A DNA stretch of 64,000 nt from Frankiales bacterium (lineage in GTDB: Bacteria > Actinomycetota > Actinomycetes > Mycobacteriales > Jatrophihabitantaceae): contig JAOPUZ010000021.1 in NCBI GenBank assembly GCA_025966315.1, positions 1 to 64,000 of the forward strand. The letters are read 5' to 3'. The position numbers and the translations under genes are program-made. The notes beneath the pieces are model-generated. The model had not been told where the DNA came from. It did not search any database and saw only the letters and a list, made by a program, of their open reading frames with translations. Of the stretch, positions 49,081 to 58,778 are shown one piece after another; position 1 is the first letter of the stretch, and each line of letters opens with the position of its first letter.

Positions 49081-51105
49081 TCAGTCGACCTCGACCGGCT
49101 CGGGGTCCTGCCCGGCCAGCACCGCCAGTACCGGCTCGGCGTACCGCTCCAACTTGGTCGGGCCGACGCCCGATATCCGGCCGAGAGAATCGACGTCGGC
49201 GGGCGCTCCATCAGCGATCGCCACCAGGGTCGCATCGGAGAACACGACGAAGGCCGGGACACCCTGCGCGTCCGCCTGCTTCTTACGCCAGGCACGCAGA
49301 CGGCCGAACGTCGCGGCGTCGTTCGAATGCGGAATCACCTTTGTTCGCTTGGGTTTCGAGGCTGAATTCTGCCCACCACCGCCGCTGCCCGGTCGCAGTC
49401 CATCAAGGAACCGGCTGGGACGTCGTCGTCGCGCCTGACCCGGATTGCGAGCGAGCGCCCAGGACAAAGCCAGTCGTTCGCGGGCACGCGTCACCCCCAC
49501 GTACAGCAGCCGGCGCTCCTCAGCCAGTTGTTCGGGAGTGGTGGCGTGCTGGATCGGAATCGTCTGGTCAGTCAGCCCGACCAGGAAGACCGCATCCCAT
49601 TCCAAGCCTTTGGCCGAGTGCAGCGACGCCAACGTGACCCCTTGAACGGTCGGCGCGTGCTGCGATGCCGCGCGCTGTTCCAGATCAGAGTTCAAGTCGT
49701 CCAACGTCGCCGACGGCTGTTCGACGGCGAACTGCTCAGCCAGGTTCACCAAGGCGGCCAGCGATTCCCACCGCTCGCGTCCGGCCCCGCCCGGCGGCGG
49801 ATGATCTGGATGCCAGTTCAAGGAGCCGAGTACTTCGACGACGGTTGCCGCCATGCTCAGCTCATGATCATCAGCTCGGGCGGCACCCCGCAACAACACC
49901 AGCGCCTGGCGGACTTCGGGGCGTTCGAAGAACTTCTGACCGCCGCGAAGCACGTACGGGATGCCCGCGTCGGTGAGCGCCTGCTCGTACGCCTCGGACT
50001 GGGCGTTGATCCGGAACAAAATCGCAATCTCTGACGCGGCGGTGCCGGCGGCGATCAGTTTCTTGGCCGTTGAGGCCACCGACGTCGCCTCAGCGATCTC
50101 GTCGTCGTACTCGGCGAAAGTCGGGGCCGGCCCCGGAGCTCGCTGGCCGATCAGGGTCAGCTTGACCGCAGCCTGCCCGGCCGCGGCCGAGATCAAGCGG
50201 TTGGCGAGCTCGACGATCTGCGGGGTCGAGCGGTAGTCACGTTCCAACCTGACGACCTGAGCAGTCGGATAACGCTCGGGGAAATCGAGCAGGTAGGTCG
50301 GCCGGGCGCCGGCAAACGAGTAGATCGTCTGATTGGCGTCCCCGACCACGCAGAGCTCGTCGCGGTCCCCCAACCAGGCCTGCAGCAATCGCTGCTGGAT
50401 GGGTGAGACGTCCTGGTACTCATCGACCACGAAGTAGCGGTACTGGGAACGGACCATAGCCGCGATCTGGTCGTTTTCTTCGATGCCGCCGGCCATGATC
50501 AGCAGCAGATCGGCGAAGTCGATCTCGTTGTTACGCCGCTTGGCCTCTTCGTAGCCGGCGTAGACCTCGGCCACCTTCGCCGGCGTCAGCGAGATTCCTC
50601 GGTTCGCGCGCGCGGCGGCGCGCACGTAATCCTCGGGCCCGACCAGGGACGACTTGGCCCAGTCGATCTCGGATGCCAGGTCTCGCAGCTCCGCTCGGTC
50701 GGTGCGCAGCCGTAACCGGTTGGCCGCCTGCGACACCCATCGGATCGGGCTGTCGGCGACGTCGGGCATCGGACCACCCAGAATGCGCGGGGCGAAATAG
50801 GTCAGCTGGCGCAACGCCGCCGCGTGAAAGGTGCGAGCCTGCACCCCACCCGCGCCCAATGCGCGCAACCGAGTGCGCAACTCGCCGGCGGATCGAGCCG
50901 TGAAGGTAAGCGCGAGCACCGAGTCGGCTGGTGCGGCACCGGAACGCACGGCGTAGGCGATGCGATGGGTGATGGCACGGGTCTTGCCCGTGCCTGCGCC
51001 CGCCAGAATGCAGACCGGGCCGGAGATGGCAGCGGCAGCGACCCGCTGCTCGGGGTCGAGGCCGGCCAGCACTGCCTCGGGCGGGTGCAGGTCCGACGCG
51101 GTCAC
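49081..51105 (-). CDS. uvrD2: DNA helicase UvrD2 without the tetracysteine motif
   Basis: A 674-residue SF1A helicase. Walker A is AGAGTGKTR, Walker B is VVDEYQDVSP, motif III is VGDANQTIYSFAGA and motif VI is YVGVTRARERLAL. It ends with an HRDC-like domain (GRISGVGPTKLERYAEPVL). Mycobacterial UvrD2 has a tetracysteine linker before HRDC; here the linker (SASKPKRTKVIPHSNDAATF) has no cysteine at all. It unwinds 3'-to-5' in DNA repair. The start is GTG at 51105 with VTASDLHPP; upstream in-frame residues (to 51282) are not conserved. Confidence 0.93.
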   Translation of the reverse strand: MTASDLHPPEAVLAGLDPEQRVAAAAISGPVCILAGAGTGKTRAITHRIAYAVRSGAAPADSVLALTFTARSAGELRTRLRALGAGGVQARTFHAAALRQLTYFAPRILGGPMPDVADSPIRWVSQAANRLRLRTDRAELRDLASEIDWAKSSLVGPEDYVRAAARANRGISLTPAKVAEVYAGYEEAKRRNNEIDFADLLLIMAGGIEENDQIAAMVRSQYRYFVVDEYQDVSPIQQRLLQAWLGDRDELCVVGDANQTIYSFAGARPTYLLDFPERYPTAQVVRLERDYRSTPQIVELANRLISAAAGQAAVKLTLIGQRAPGPAPTFAEYDDEIAEATSVASTAKKLIAAGTAASEIAILFRINAQSEAYEQALTDAGIPYVLRGGQKFFERPEVRQALVLLRGAARADDHELSMAATVVEVLGSLNWHPDHPPPGGAGRERWESLAALVNLAEQFAVEQPSATLDDLNSDLEQRAASQHAPTVQGVTLASLHSAKGLEWDAVFLVGLTDQTIPIQHATTPEQLAEERRLLYVGVTRARERLALSWALARNPGQARRRRPSRFLDGLRPGSGGGGQNSASKPKRTKVIPHSNDAATFGRLRAWRKKQADAQGVPAFVVFSDATLVAIADGAPADVDSLGRISGVGPTKLERYAEPVLAVLAGQDPEPVEVD

Positions 51106-51326
51106 AGGCTCATCCTGCCAACGACCACCGACAACTTCCGCGCGGCCTCGGGCATTGTGATCACGTGGTAGTCCGGTCCAGGCTGGCCGGGCCCGCGGAG
51201 GGCACAGGATCAGAACATGCGCCCTCGGAAACAACCAGCGACGTGCGCGGGTTGAACTCTCCGGGCCTCCTGCGCCCGCCACCGCGGATCTGAGCGAGCA
51301 GAGCCGCCGACCACGAAGGATCTCAG

Positions 51327-51578
51327 ATGAGCACTGCGTTCACGATGTACACGACCTCATGGTGCGGCTTCTGCATGCGGCTGAAGCAGGGACTCACCAA
51401 GGCCGGCATCACGTGGAACGAGATCGACATCGAACGTGACGAGGCCGCGGCGGTCCGCGTCATGGAGGTCAACGGCGGCAATCAGACCGTCCCCACCCTG
51501 GAGTTCTCCGACGGATCGGCCCTGACCAACCCGTCCGTGGCCGACGTCCAGCAGAAGTTGGCGTCCCTATCCGCCTGA
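51327..51578 (+). CDS. mrx1: Mycoredoxin (glutaredoxin-fold)
   Basis: An 83-residue thioredoxin-fold protein with the active site WCGFC (residues 12-16), and the cis-proline region NQTVPTLEFSDGS. It matches mycoredoxin-1, which uses mycothiol to reduce mixed disulfides, so the host should make mycothiol. It lies divergently from uvrD2, as Rv3198A does in mycobacteria. Confidence 0.92.
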   Translation: MSTAFTMYTTSWCGFCMRLKQGLTKAGITWNEIDIERDEAAAVRVMEVNGGNQTVPTLEFSDGSALTNPSVADVQQKLASLSA

Positions 51579-51597
51579 GCCTCCCGACCGGAACGGC

Positions 51598-52239
51598 GTG
51601 AAATTCACGCCGGTCGCGGCGGCGGCACTGGCCGGACTGCTCGCTGACGCCTGCCTGGCGGCCGACGATGGCGAGCATCCGGTGCGGGTCCTGCTGGACG
51701 GGCCGCAGTCCTCGGCTTTACTCGAGCTGGCCGGGAAAACCGGGTCGTTGCTGACCGCCGCCGGCCGACGGGTCGGCATAGTCGACGCCAGCCAGTTCTA
51801 CCGGGACGCCTCCGTGCGGCTGGAGTACGGCCACACCGACGTCGAGTCGTTCTTCTCGGGTTGGCTGGATCTGGCCGCGCTGGATCGTGAGGTGCTGACA
51901 CCGCTGGGCCGGCCCATCGACGGCGCGGACGCCCACTGGCACTACCTGCCCTCGCTACGCGACCCCGACAGCAACCGGGCCACCCGGGCCGAGCCGATCA
52001 CGCTCGAGCGCACCTCGGTCGTCCTGGTCGTGGGTGAACTGCTGCTCGGACGGGGCCTGCCGGCCGACCTCACCGTTCATTTCTGGGTCTCCCGGCAAGC
52101 GCGCCGCCGGCAATTTCCGGCCGAGCGGCAATGGACACTGCCGGCCTTCGACCGATACGAGCAATTGCTGGCGCCGGTTGCCGAGGCCGACCTGGTCGTT
52201 CGTTACGACGACGCCAACCGGCCGGCGAGATCGGTCTGA
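51598..52239 (+). CDS. Uridine kinase-like P-loop protein with a degenerate Walker A
   Basis: A 213-residue protein resembling actinobacterial uridine-kinase-like proteins. The N-terminal VLLDGPQSSALLELAGK replaces the usual GxxxxGKS/T loop, so the phosphate-binding loop is not recognisable. Later VVLVVGELLLGRGLPADLTV and FWVSRQARRRQ resemble the lid region. Whether it binds ATP is uncertain. The start is GTG at 51598. It ends inside a 35-bp tandem duplication. Confidence 0.7.
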   Translation: MKFTPVAAAALAGLLADACLAADDGEHPVRVLLDGPQSSALLELAGKTGSLLTAAGRRVGIVDASQFYRDASVRLEYGHTDVESFFSGWLDLAALDREVLTPLGRPIDGADAHWHYLPSLRDPDSNRATRAEPITLERTSVVLVVGELLLGRGLPADLTVHFWVSRQARRRQFPAERQWTLPAFDRYEQLLAPVAEADLVVRYDDANRPARSV

Positions 52240-52295
52240 GCGGTCAACCGTTCGGGGCGACGAGATCGGTCTGAGCGGTCACCCGTTAGCGGCGA
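52226..52295. repeat. 35-bp tandem duplication across converging gene ends
   Basis: The 35 bases at 52226-52260 are repeated at 52261-52295 with 3 differences. The first copy contains the stop of the kinase-like gene, the second the stop of the convergent nudC gene (52279). Confidence 0.85.
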
Positions 52296-53235
52296 CGAGG
52301 TGGCCGGCCAGCCAGGCCTCGATCATCTGGCGTGCTATCGACATGGCCGGCGGCAGCGCGTGCAGCGGCTGGAGTTCGAGTTCGGCCGGCGTTGGATCAA
52401 CGAGTAGGTCGCCCCAGTCCGCGGCTCGGCGCACCTCGTCCCGGGTGAACCAACCCGCCTCGGCGATCTCCTCGCCGTCGGACTTCAACTCCGGATCCCC
52501 GTCCGCCCGCGCGGTGAAACCGAGCATCAAAGACGCCGGGAACGGGTGCGGCTGGCTGGCAAAATAACGCACTTCGCGGACGCCGATGCCGACCTCTTCC
52601 AGGACCTCCCGAGCGACCGCCGATTCGGCCGATTCGCCGGCCTCGACGAAGCCCGCCAGCACCGACATGCGTCCAGGCGGCCAGGCCCCATTCCGTCCCA
52701 GCAGGGCCCGGTCCTGATCGTCGAGGACGAGCATGATCACCGCCGGGTCGGTGCGCGGAAAGTGGCTCGACTTGTCGTTGGGACACCATCGCGTCCAACC
52801 GGCCTGGGCCAAGTCAGTGGGGTGTCCGCAGTTCGGGCAGTGCGTATGTCGTTGGTGCCACGCCTGCAACGCGACCGCCGCAGTCAGCAGCCCGACGTGC
52901 AGATCGTCGAGGACCACGGCCAGATCGCGCAGGCCCAGCCAGCCTTCGGTCTGTTCGCGGCTCAGCGCGCCGACCTCGGTGAACCAGGCGAAGAATACGG
53001 TCCCGTCCGCCGCTCCCAGCAGGATCCGGTCGCCGGGGACCGCAACATCGCCCGGTGCCGCAAGCAACGGCAACCGGTCCGCACCAACCGCGACCAGGCC
53101 GTTCTCGGACAGCACCAGCACCCGACTTGCGGGATCGTCCCAAGCGCGAGCCACCCACTCGGCATCGTCACGGCGGTGGGCCAGCCGATCATGAGCGTGC
53201 CGGGCCAGAACCGGGGTCTCCGGGCCGGTCGTCAT
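52279..53235 (-). CDS. nudC: NAD(H) pyrophosphatase NudC
   Basis: A 318-residue Nudix enzyme that hydrolyses NADH and decaps NAD-RNA. The Nudix box is complete: GFVEAGESAESAVAREVLEE followed by VGI. The zinc ribbon shows CPNCG and one further Cys (WCPND); the fourth ligand is not obvious. The family signature SQPHPFPASLM follows. It overlaps the upstream M16 gene by four bases (ATGA). The order uvrD2-mrx1-nudC resembles Rv3198c-Rv3199c. Confidence 0.93.
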   Translation of the reverse strand: MTTGPETPVLARHAHDRLAHRRDDAEWVARAWDDPASRVLVLSENGLVAVGADRLPLLAAPGDVAVPGDRILLGAADGTVFFAWFTEVGALSREQTEGWLGLRDLAVVLDDLHVGLLTAAVALQAWHQRHTHCPNCGHPTDLAQAGWTRWCPNDKSSHFPRTDPAVIMLVLDDQDRALLGRNGAWPPGRMSVLAGFVEAGESAESAVAREVLEEVGIGVREVRYFASQPHPFPASLMLGFTARADGDPELKSDGEEIAEAGWFTRDEVRRAADWGDLLVDPTPAELELQPLHALPPAMSIARQMIEAWLAGHLVAANG

Positions 53236-54632
53236 CGCTTCGTTCCGATTGCCGGCGTCACGTCGATGATTCCGGAGAGCGGGCCGGTGATCTGATCCGC
53301 ATCCCCCACCGCCACGGCGACCATCTTGCGCGGCGCCAGGTATTCAGCGGCCACCTCGGCGACCTGGTCGACCCGAACGGCCGCGAGGCGTTCGCGATGT
53401 CGCACCCACCAGTCGAGGTCCAACCCGGCCCCGAGCAAGCCCGACAGGGTCGAGGCCAAGCCGGCCTGGGTTGAGATCGCCAACGCCATCGTGCCGATCG
53501 CATACTGGCGGACCGATTCCAGCTCGTTCTCGGTCACCGGCAGCGAGGAGATCCGGCCCAGTTCGTAGAGCGTCTCCAGGACGGCGGGCGCCGTGACCTC
53601 GGTCGCGACATCCGCCGAGGCGGTGAAGTCGGAGCCGAGCTTGGCGTGATCCAGCGCGGACCGAGCCGAGTACGTGTAGCCCTTGTCCTCGCGAATGTTC
53701 TCGACCCAGCGGGAGGAGAAGTACCCGCCGAAGGCCAGGTTGGCCAGCTGCAACGCCGGGTAGCGGTCATCCGAGCGGCTCAGCGCCCGGCCGCCAAGTC
53801 GCAGCGAGGTCTGTACCGAGCCGGGACGGTTCACGATCTGCATCGGACCGAGATCCAGCGCGGGCAATGCGGCCACTCGACCCGATGTGGCCGTCCCGGT
53901 CCAGTCGGCGAAGACTCGCTCCACCGTATCCAGGGCGCGGGCAGGAACCAGGTCGCCGACTAACACCAGGATGGCCTCGGACGGTCGGATCTGTCGCTCG
54001 TGCAGCGCAAGCAGCTGGGCCGGCGTGGTCGCCGCGACGTCGTCGGCATCCGGCAGCGTCAAGCCGTACGGGTGACCAGGGGCCAGCCGAGCCGCCAACG
54101 CCTCGTTCGCGATCACGCCCGCCTGCGAGCGGGCCAGCGTGATCCGCTCGACCAACCGGCCACGCTCACCCTCGACCTGGTCCTTGGGATAGCTGGCCGA
54201 GGTCACCACCTCGGCCAACAGGCCCAGCAGTGCCGGCAGTCGCGCTGACAACGCGGAGGCTGACAGCAACAACCGGTCGGCGTCCAGTCCGACCGAGATG
54301 TCGCCGCCGATCTCTTGCAGGGCGATGGCCAGACCCTCCCGATCGTGCTCGGCCGTCCCGGTCAGGATCGTGTCCGACAGCAACGACGACCGGGCGAGGT
54401 GATGCGCCCGGGCCGACAGGAACGGCAGCCGTAGCCGCGCTTCGACCATCGGCACAGACGGCCGTCGCACCACGACGACCTGCAGCCCCGAATCGAGCGT
54501 GCGGCTGACGGTGTTGACCTTCTTCGGTTTCGCCGGCCGAGCCAGGTCGGGCACCGGAAGCAACGCGGTCCCATTGCTACTCGCGGTTGACGCCGTGGCG
54601 GCACTGGTCTGACTGAGCAGTGAACTGGTCAC
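53232..54632 (-). CDS. M16-family zinc-peptidase-like protein, non-catalytic partner
   Basis: A 466-residue M16 protein lacking the HxxEH zinc motif; the equivalent region reads RARAHHLARSSLLSD-like (SARAHHLARSSLLSD). The C-terminal substrate region FSSRWVENIREDKGYTYSA with R/Y signature is retained. In bacteria, paired M16 subunits often combine one active and one inactive member. The start ATG at 54632 overlaps the stop of the active partner by four bases, so both are made together. Confidence 0.88.
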   Translation of the reverse strand: MTSSLLSQTSAATASTASSNGTALLPVPDLARPAKPKKVNTVSRTLDSGLQVVVVRRPSVPMVEARLRLPFLSARAHHLARSSLLSDTILTGTAEHDREGLAIALQEIGGDISVGLDADRLLLSASALSARLPALLGLLAEVVTSASYPKDQVEGERGRLVERITLARSQAGVIANEALAARLAPGHPYGLTLPDADDVAATTPAQLLALHERQIRPSEAILVLVGDLVPARALDTVERVFADWTGTATSGRVAALPALDLGPMQIVNRPGSVQTSLRLGGRALSRSDDRYPALQLANLAFGGYFSSRWVENIREDKGYTYSARSALDHAKLGSDFTASADVATEVTAPAVLETLYELGRISSLPVTENELESVRQYAIGTMALAISTQAGLASTLSGLLGAGLDLDWWVRHRERLAAVRVDQVAEVAAEYLAPRKMVAVAVGDADQITGPLSGIIDVTPAIGTKR

Positions 54633-55942
54633 TTTGCGGCTCCCGGTAGCAGTTCGACAACCGCTCGACTGGTCGGTACCAAGCGTGCCGCGGCGGCGCG
54701 GATATCGGCATCCGATACATCCGCGAGCAGCCCCGGCAAGCCAAGGATCAGCGACGCCTTGCCGAAGATGAGCTCGAACTTCGCGAATTCGAGGCTGCGG
54801 TTGAGCACCTGATCCAGCTCCCGAAAGACCGTTGCCGCGAATTTCGTCCGTACCCGGTCGAGTTCGCCTGGTTCGGTACCGTCCGTGGCCAGCCGGTCGA
54901 GTTCGACGTCGATGGCCGCGATCACGCCCTCAGTGTCCTGTCCGCTGGGATAGTGCGCGGTGATGTTTAGCCTGGTCGGATCGCGTTCCTCCAGCGGATC
55001 GCCGAAAGTGCCCAGGTATGCGCTGGCATCGACCACCAACCCCTTGGCCTGGACGAGCTCGCGGTGCAACCGGGACGCGTCACCATCGGACAGGATTTCG
55101 CCCAGCAGCACGGTGGCGAGATAGGTGTTGAAGTTGTCCCCGGGATCGGGCACCCGGTAGCCCAGGGCCACGGCCGGCATCGGGGCCAGCGCATCTGTGA
55201 CCTGTGTGCGTCGCTCCTCGGTCAATGGCGGCTCAGCGAAGTTCGGCCGCACCGGCTTTGCTCGTTCGCGAATGCCGGCGAAGTGTTTCTCGATCAATTC
55301 CAGGGTGGCATCGGAATCGAAGTCACCGGCTACGCACAGCACGGCATTAGCCGGCGCGTAATAGCTGTCAAAGAAGGTCGAGGCGTCCGCCACGGTCGCG
55401 TTCTGCAGATCCTCGAAGCCCCCGTAGCCGTTGTGGGCATTGGGGAAAGTGTCGTACAGCACCTGCGGCAATTCAAGCCAGGGAAAGCCACCGTACGGGC
55501 GGTTCAGGACGTTGACTCGAATTTCTTCCTTCACCACCGCGATCTGGTTGGCGAGGTTTTCTTCGGTGATCCGGGGCGAGCGCATGCGGTCGGCCTCCAG
55601 GAACAGACCGCGTTCAAGCGCGTGTGCCGGCAGCACTTCGAAGTAGTTCGTGTAATCCAGGTGAGTGCTGCCGTTGAACATGCCACCGGAGGATTGAACA
55701 TAGCGAAAGTGCGCCAGCTTCTCGAGATTGGCCGATCCTTGGAACATCAAGTGTTCGAAAAGGTGCGCGAATCCCGTCCGACCTTCGGGTTCCGAGCGGA
55801 ACCCGACGTCGTAACAAAGCGCGATACCGACCACGGGCGCGCTCCGGTCCGGCGCAAGCACGACCCGCAGGCCATTGCCTAACCGGTGGTGAATGAGTTC
55901 GAAGGACGGTGCGCGCAGTAATACAGATTTGGATGAGGGCAC
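54629..55942 (-). CDS. M16-family zinc peptidase, catalytic subunit
   Basis: A 437-residue pitrilysin-family protease. The inverted zinc motif HLFEHLMF is at about residue 60, and the third ligand lies in the downstream Glu-containing segment VVKEEIRVN. No signal peptide is visible, so it is probably cytoplasmic. With the inactive partner it would form a clamshell heterodimer. It heads the operon M16-M16-nudC. Confidence 0.92.
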   Translation of the reverse strand: MPSSKSVLLRAPSFELIHHRLGNGLRVVLAPDRSAPVVGIALCYDVGFRSEPEGRTGFAHLFEHLMFQGSANLEKLAHFRYVQSSGGMFNGSTHLDYTNYFEVLPAHALERGLFLEADRMRSPRITEENLANQIAVVKEEIRVNVLNRPYGGFPWLELPQVLYDTFPNAHNGYGGFEDLQNATVADASTFFDSYYAPANAVLCVAGDFDSDATLELIEKHFAGIRERAKPVRPNFAEPPLTEERRTQVTDALAPMPAVALGYRVPDPGDNFNTYLATVLLGEILSDGDASRLHRELVQAKGLVVDASAYLGTFGDPLEERDPTRLNITAHYPSGQDTEGVIAAIDVELDRLATDGTEPGELDRVRTKFAATVFRELDQVLNRSLEFAKFELIFGKASLILGLPGLLADVSDADIRAAAARLVPTSRAVVELLPGAAK

Positions 55943-56008
55943 CCGCCCACCTTAGTCAGGCAACATTCAACTGCCGTGCTCAGCTCACGTCGACGGGCGC
56001 GATCTGGC

Positions 56009-57307
56009 TCAGATCACCTTGATGGTGCCCACGGTGGCTTCCGCCAAGGGCCACAGGTCCGAACGCGCGTCTGGGATCGACATCATGAAGATGCTCACAC
56101 CGGCGGCGGTGGGGATCCCCACCGTCCACAATCGTTCGGTCTTGTCGGCCAGCTTCTCTTTGGCCCGGAACGCCGGGTCCAGCGTGATGTAGGTGACGAT
56201 CTCGTAGCCGGTCACACCGCCGAACGAACGGGTGTGCGCGGCGAACGTACGGGACGTCGCATTGTCGCCGTAAGCGCCGCGGTCCAACGCCGAGGCGATG
56301 CGTCGCTTGACCTCGGTCTGCACGTCGGCGGCCGATGGTGCGGGCGTAGGCGTGGCCGTGGTTGTGGGCGAGGGACCGCCGTGGAAGGCGACGGTGGTGT
56401 CGTCCGGTGGGGTGACCACGCTCTTCGGGTTGCCGGACCCCTCGCTGATCAACCAGCCCGGCTCCACCTCATGGCTGAGTGCAATCCGCAGCCCCAAAAG
56501 ATTGTCCGGTTCGGATTGGTTCAGATAGTCGTCGATGCAGCTGTACTGCAGATGCGACTCCTCATCCCGGATGACCGGACACGAGACGGCGGGTACGGCG
56601 GACTGTCCCGAGCCACCGCCGGTGCCGCCGGAGTTCCCCGAGCCGGCCGAACCGGACGGTCCGGGTTGGGCCGATCCGCCCGGCAGCGGAACCCCGGCCG
56701 TCGGCGCGGCCAGGTTCGGGCCGGCGTTCGCCGTCCGGTTGTTGTTGCCGCGGGCCGCATTCACCAACGCGACCACGAGCACCAGGACGACGCAGGCGGC
56801 CGCGGCGATCAACCACCAGGCCTTTCGGCGGGGCCCGCGCGACGGTTCGGACGGACGATTGCCCGGGCCGAAGCCCGGCCCGGAGTTCGGCGGCGGATAG
56901 CCCGGCGGACCGTAGTTCGGTGGCGGGTACGGCGGCTGGCCACTTTCGGGTGCGCCGTAGCCGGGTTGGTTGTAACCCGGCTGGTTGTAGCCCGGCTGGT
57001 TGTAGCCGGGCTGACCGTAACTGGACTGGTTGTAGCCCGGCTGGTTGTAGCCCGACTGGTTGTAGCCCGACTGGTTGTAGCCCGACTGGTTGTAGCCGGG
57101 CTGACCGTAACTGGGCTGGTTGTAGCCCGACTGGTTGTAGCCGGGCTGACCGTAACTGGGCTGGTTGTAGCTCGGCGGCCCCGATGGGTCGGCGTTGGGT
57201 TGATAGCTTGACGGTCCCCGGTAGTCCTGCGGCGGCGTCTCGCCTTCTGGATACAGCCAGATGTCAGGCGCGTCCCAGTTCTCTCGCGGTCCGGGTGAGC
57301 CGTCCAT
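56009..57307 (-). CDS. Membrane protein with tandem GYNQ/GYGQP repeats
   Basis: About 432 residues. After [14 protein letters not shown] the N-terminal cytoplasmic part contains some 15 units of [10 protein letters not shown] and SYGQP, then a [16 protein letters not shown] stretch. A single transmembrane segment ([19 protein letters not shown]) is followed by a Ser/Gly/Pro linker and an extracytoplasmic domain with conserved Cys ([16 protein letters not shown]). It resembles actinobacterial proline-rich cell-division or envelope-linked proteins; function unknown. ATG 57307 is two bases after the M20 stop, so both are co-transcribed. Confidence 0.78.
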   Translation of the reverse strand: MDGSPGPRENWDAPDIWLYPEGETPPQDYRGPSSYQPNADPSGPPSYNQPSYGQPGYNQSGYNQPSYGQPGYNQSGYNQSGYNQSGYNQPGYNQSSYGQPGYNQPGYNQPGYNQPGYGAPESGQPPYPPPNYGPPGYPPPNSGPGFGPGNRPSEPSRGPRRKAWWLIAAAACVVLVLVVALVNAARGNNNRTANAGPNLAAPTAGVPLPGGSAQPGPSGSAGSGNSGGTGGGSGQSAVPAVSCPVIRDEESHLQYSCIDDYLNQSEPDNLLGLRIALSHEVEPGWLISEGSGNPKSVVTPPDDTTVAFHGGPSPTTTATPTPAPSAADVQTEVKRRIASALDRGAYGDNATSRTFAAHTRSFGGVTGYEIVTYITLDPAFRAKEKLADKTERLWTVGIPTAAGVSIFMMSIPDARSDLWPLAEATVGTIKVI

Positions 57308-57309
57308 GG

Positions 57310-58710
57310 TCAGGCCCGCACGCCGTCTCGCCCCAGCGCGGCGATCTCGCGCCACAGGTGCGCGGTGGCTTCAGCCCCTTTGTAGAGCATGGAGAGCGTG
57401 ACCTTCTCATTGGGCGCATGGATCTGATCGTCGGGCAGGCCGACACCGAGAAAGATCAGTGGGGCGCCTAGCGCAGACTGGATAGCGGCCTCAGGACCGG
57501 AGCCGCCCTCGCGGGTGGGAAGCACGATCTCGGTGTCGAATGCCGATCCGATCGCTCGGCTGAGCGCTCCGTAGGCGGCGGTGTCGATACCGACGATGCA
57601 CGGCGCCACCCCGTCGCCTTCCCAGTCGATCGTGTGCGTGATGCCGGGCGGGACGTGTGTGCCGACGAACCGTTCGACTGCTGCTCTGATCTTGGACGGA
57701 TTCTGGTCGGCGACCAGTCGGAACGACAGCTTTGCGAAGGCGTCGCTGGGCACGATGGTCTTGCCACCGTCGCCCTGGTAGCCGCCGCCCAACCCGTTCA
57801 CTTCCGCGGTCGGGCGGGCACCCAGGCGTTCGAGCGTGCTGTAGCCACCCTCGCCGGCGAGCGCACGCGACTTGCTCGTCGCCAGAAAGGCGTCCTCGTC
57901 GAAAGGCACCATTGCGAACAGCTTCTGCTCGGTCTCGGTCAGCGTGCGGACATCATCGTAGAAGTCCGGCACCTGCACCACGCCGTCCTCGTCGTGTAGC
58001 GCCGCGACCAACCGCGCGATCGCGGTGGCCGGGTTCGGGACCGCCCCGCCGAACACGCCCGAATGCAGATCCAAATCAGGACCGTGAAACGCGACCGTGC
58101 CCACCACGAGGCCACGCATTCCGGTCACTGCACTCGGCACGTCCTCGGCCAACATGCCGGTGTCCGTGATCACGACCACATCGCAATCGAGGCGCGCCCG
58201 ACGGTCGGACAGTAACTTTTCGAAGTTGGGTGAGCCGGATTCTTCCTCGCCCTCGATGAGGAACTTCAGCGTCACGGCCGGGCTGGTTTCACCGGTTTCA
58301 GCCAGGTGCGCACGTAGTCCGAGCAGGTGAAAGAGCAGCTGCCCCTTGTCGTCGGACGCGCCACGAGCCCGCAGCACGTCGCCGTCTATCGTCGGGTCGA
58401 ACGGGTCGGTGCGCCAGAGCTCGATGGGGTCCACCGGCTGCACGTCATGGTGGCCGTAGACCAAGGCGACCGGAGCATCGTCGTCGGCGGCCGGCCACTC
58501 GGCGAATACCGCCGGCAGGCCTTCGGTGGGCCAGATCTCGACGGTGGGGAATCCGGTTCGGCGAAAGGCCTCCGCCAGCCATTCCGCGCTTCGCTGCACG
58601 TCGGCGTGATGCGCTGATTGCGCGCTGATACCCGGTATCCGCAACCATGAATCCAGGTCGTGGAGCAGGTCGGCACGATGTTCGGTCACGAATGCACGTA
58701 CGTCGGTCAC
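57310..58710 (-). CDS. M20-family dipeptidase/deacylase
   Basis: A 466-residue M20 metallopeptidase. The zinc site shows YGHHDVQP, the bridging Asp is in RGASDDKGQ, and the general-base Glu pair is in IEGEEESGS. The dimerisation domain follows near residues 205-355. It cleaves dipeptides or N-acyl amino acids; the precise substrate is open. Starts at ATG 58710, divergent from lhgO with a 68-base gap. Confidence 0.92.
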   Translation of the reverse strand: MTDVRAFVTEHRADLLHDLDSWLRIPGISAQSAHHADVQRSAEWLAEAFRRTGFPTVEIWPTEGLPAVFAEWPAADDDAPVALVYGHHDVQPVDPIELWRTDPFDPTIDGDVLRARGASDDKGQLLFHLLGLRAHLAETGETSPAVTLKFLIEGEEESGSPNFEKLLSDRRARLDCDVVVITDTGMLAEDVPSAVTGMRGLVVGTVAFHGPDLDLHSGVFGGAVPNPATAIARLVAALHDEDGVVQVPDFYDDVRTLTETEQKLFAMVPFDEDAFLATSKSRALAGEGGYSTLERLGARPTAEVNGLGGGYQGDGGKTIVPSDAFAKLSFRLVADQNPSKIRAAVERFVGTHVPPGITHTIDWEGDGVAPCIVGIDTAAYGALSRAIGSAFDTEIVLPTREGGSGPEAAIQSALGAPLIFLGVGLPDDQIHAPNEKVTLSMLYKGAEATAHLWREIAALGRDGVRA

Positions 58711-58778
58711 CCGGTCAGGCTAGCCTTTGCAGCTGGGAACGCGTGGTGCGTCCCAGCGTGAAAGGTGGACCGCCGGGT

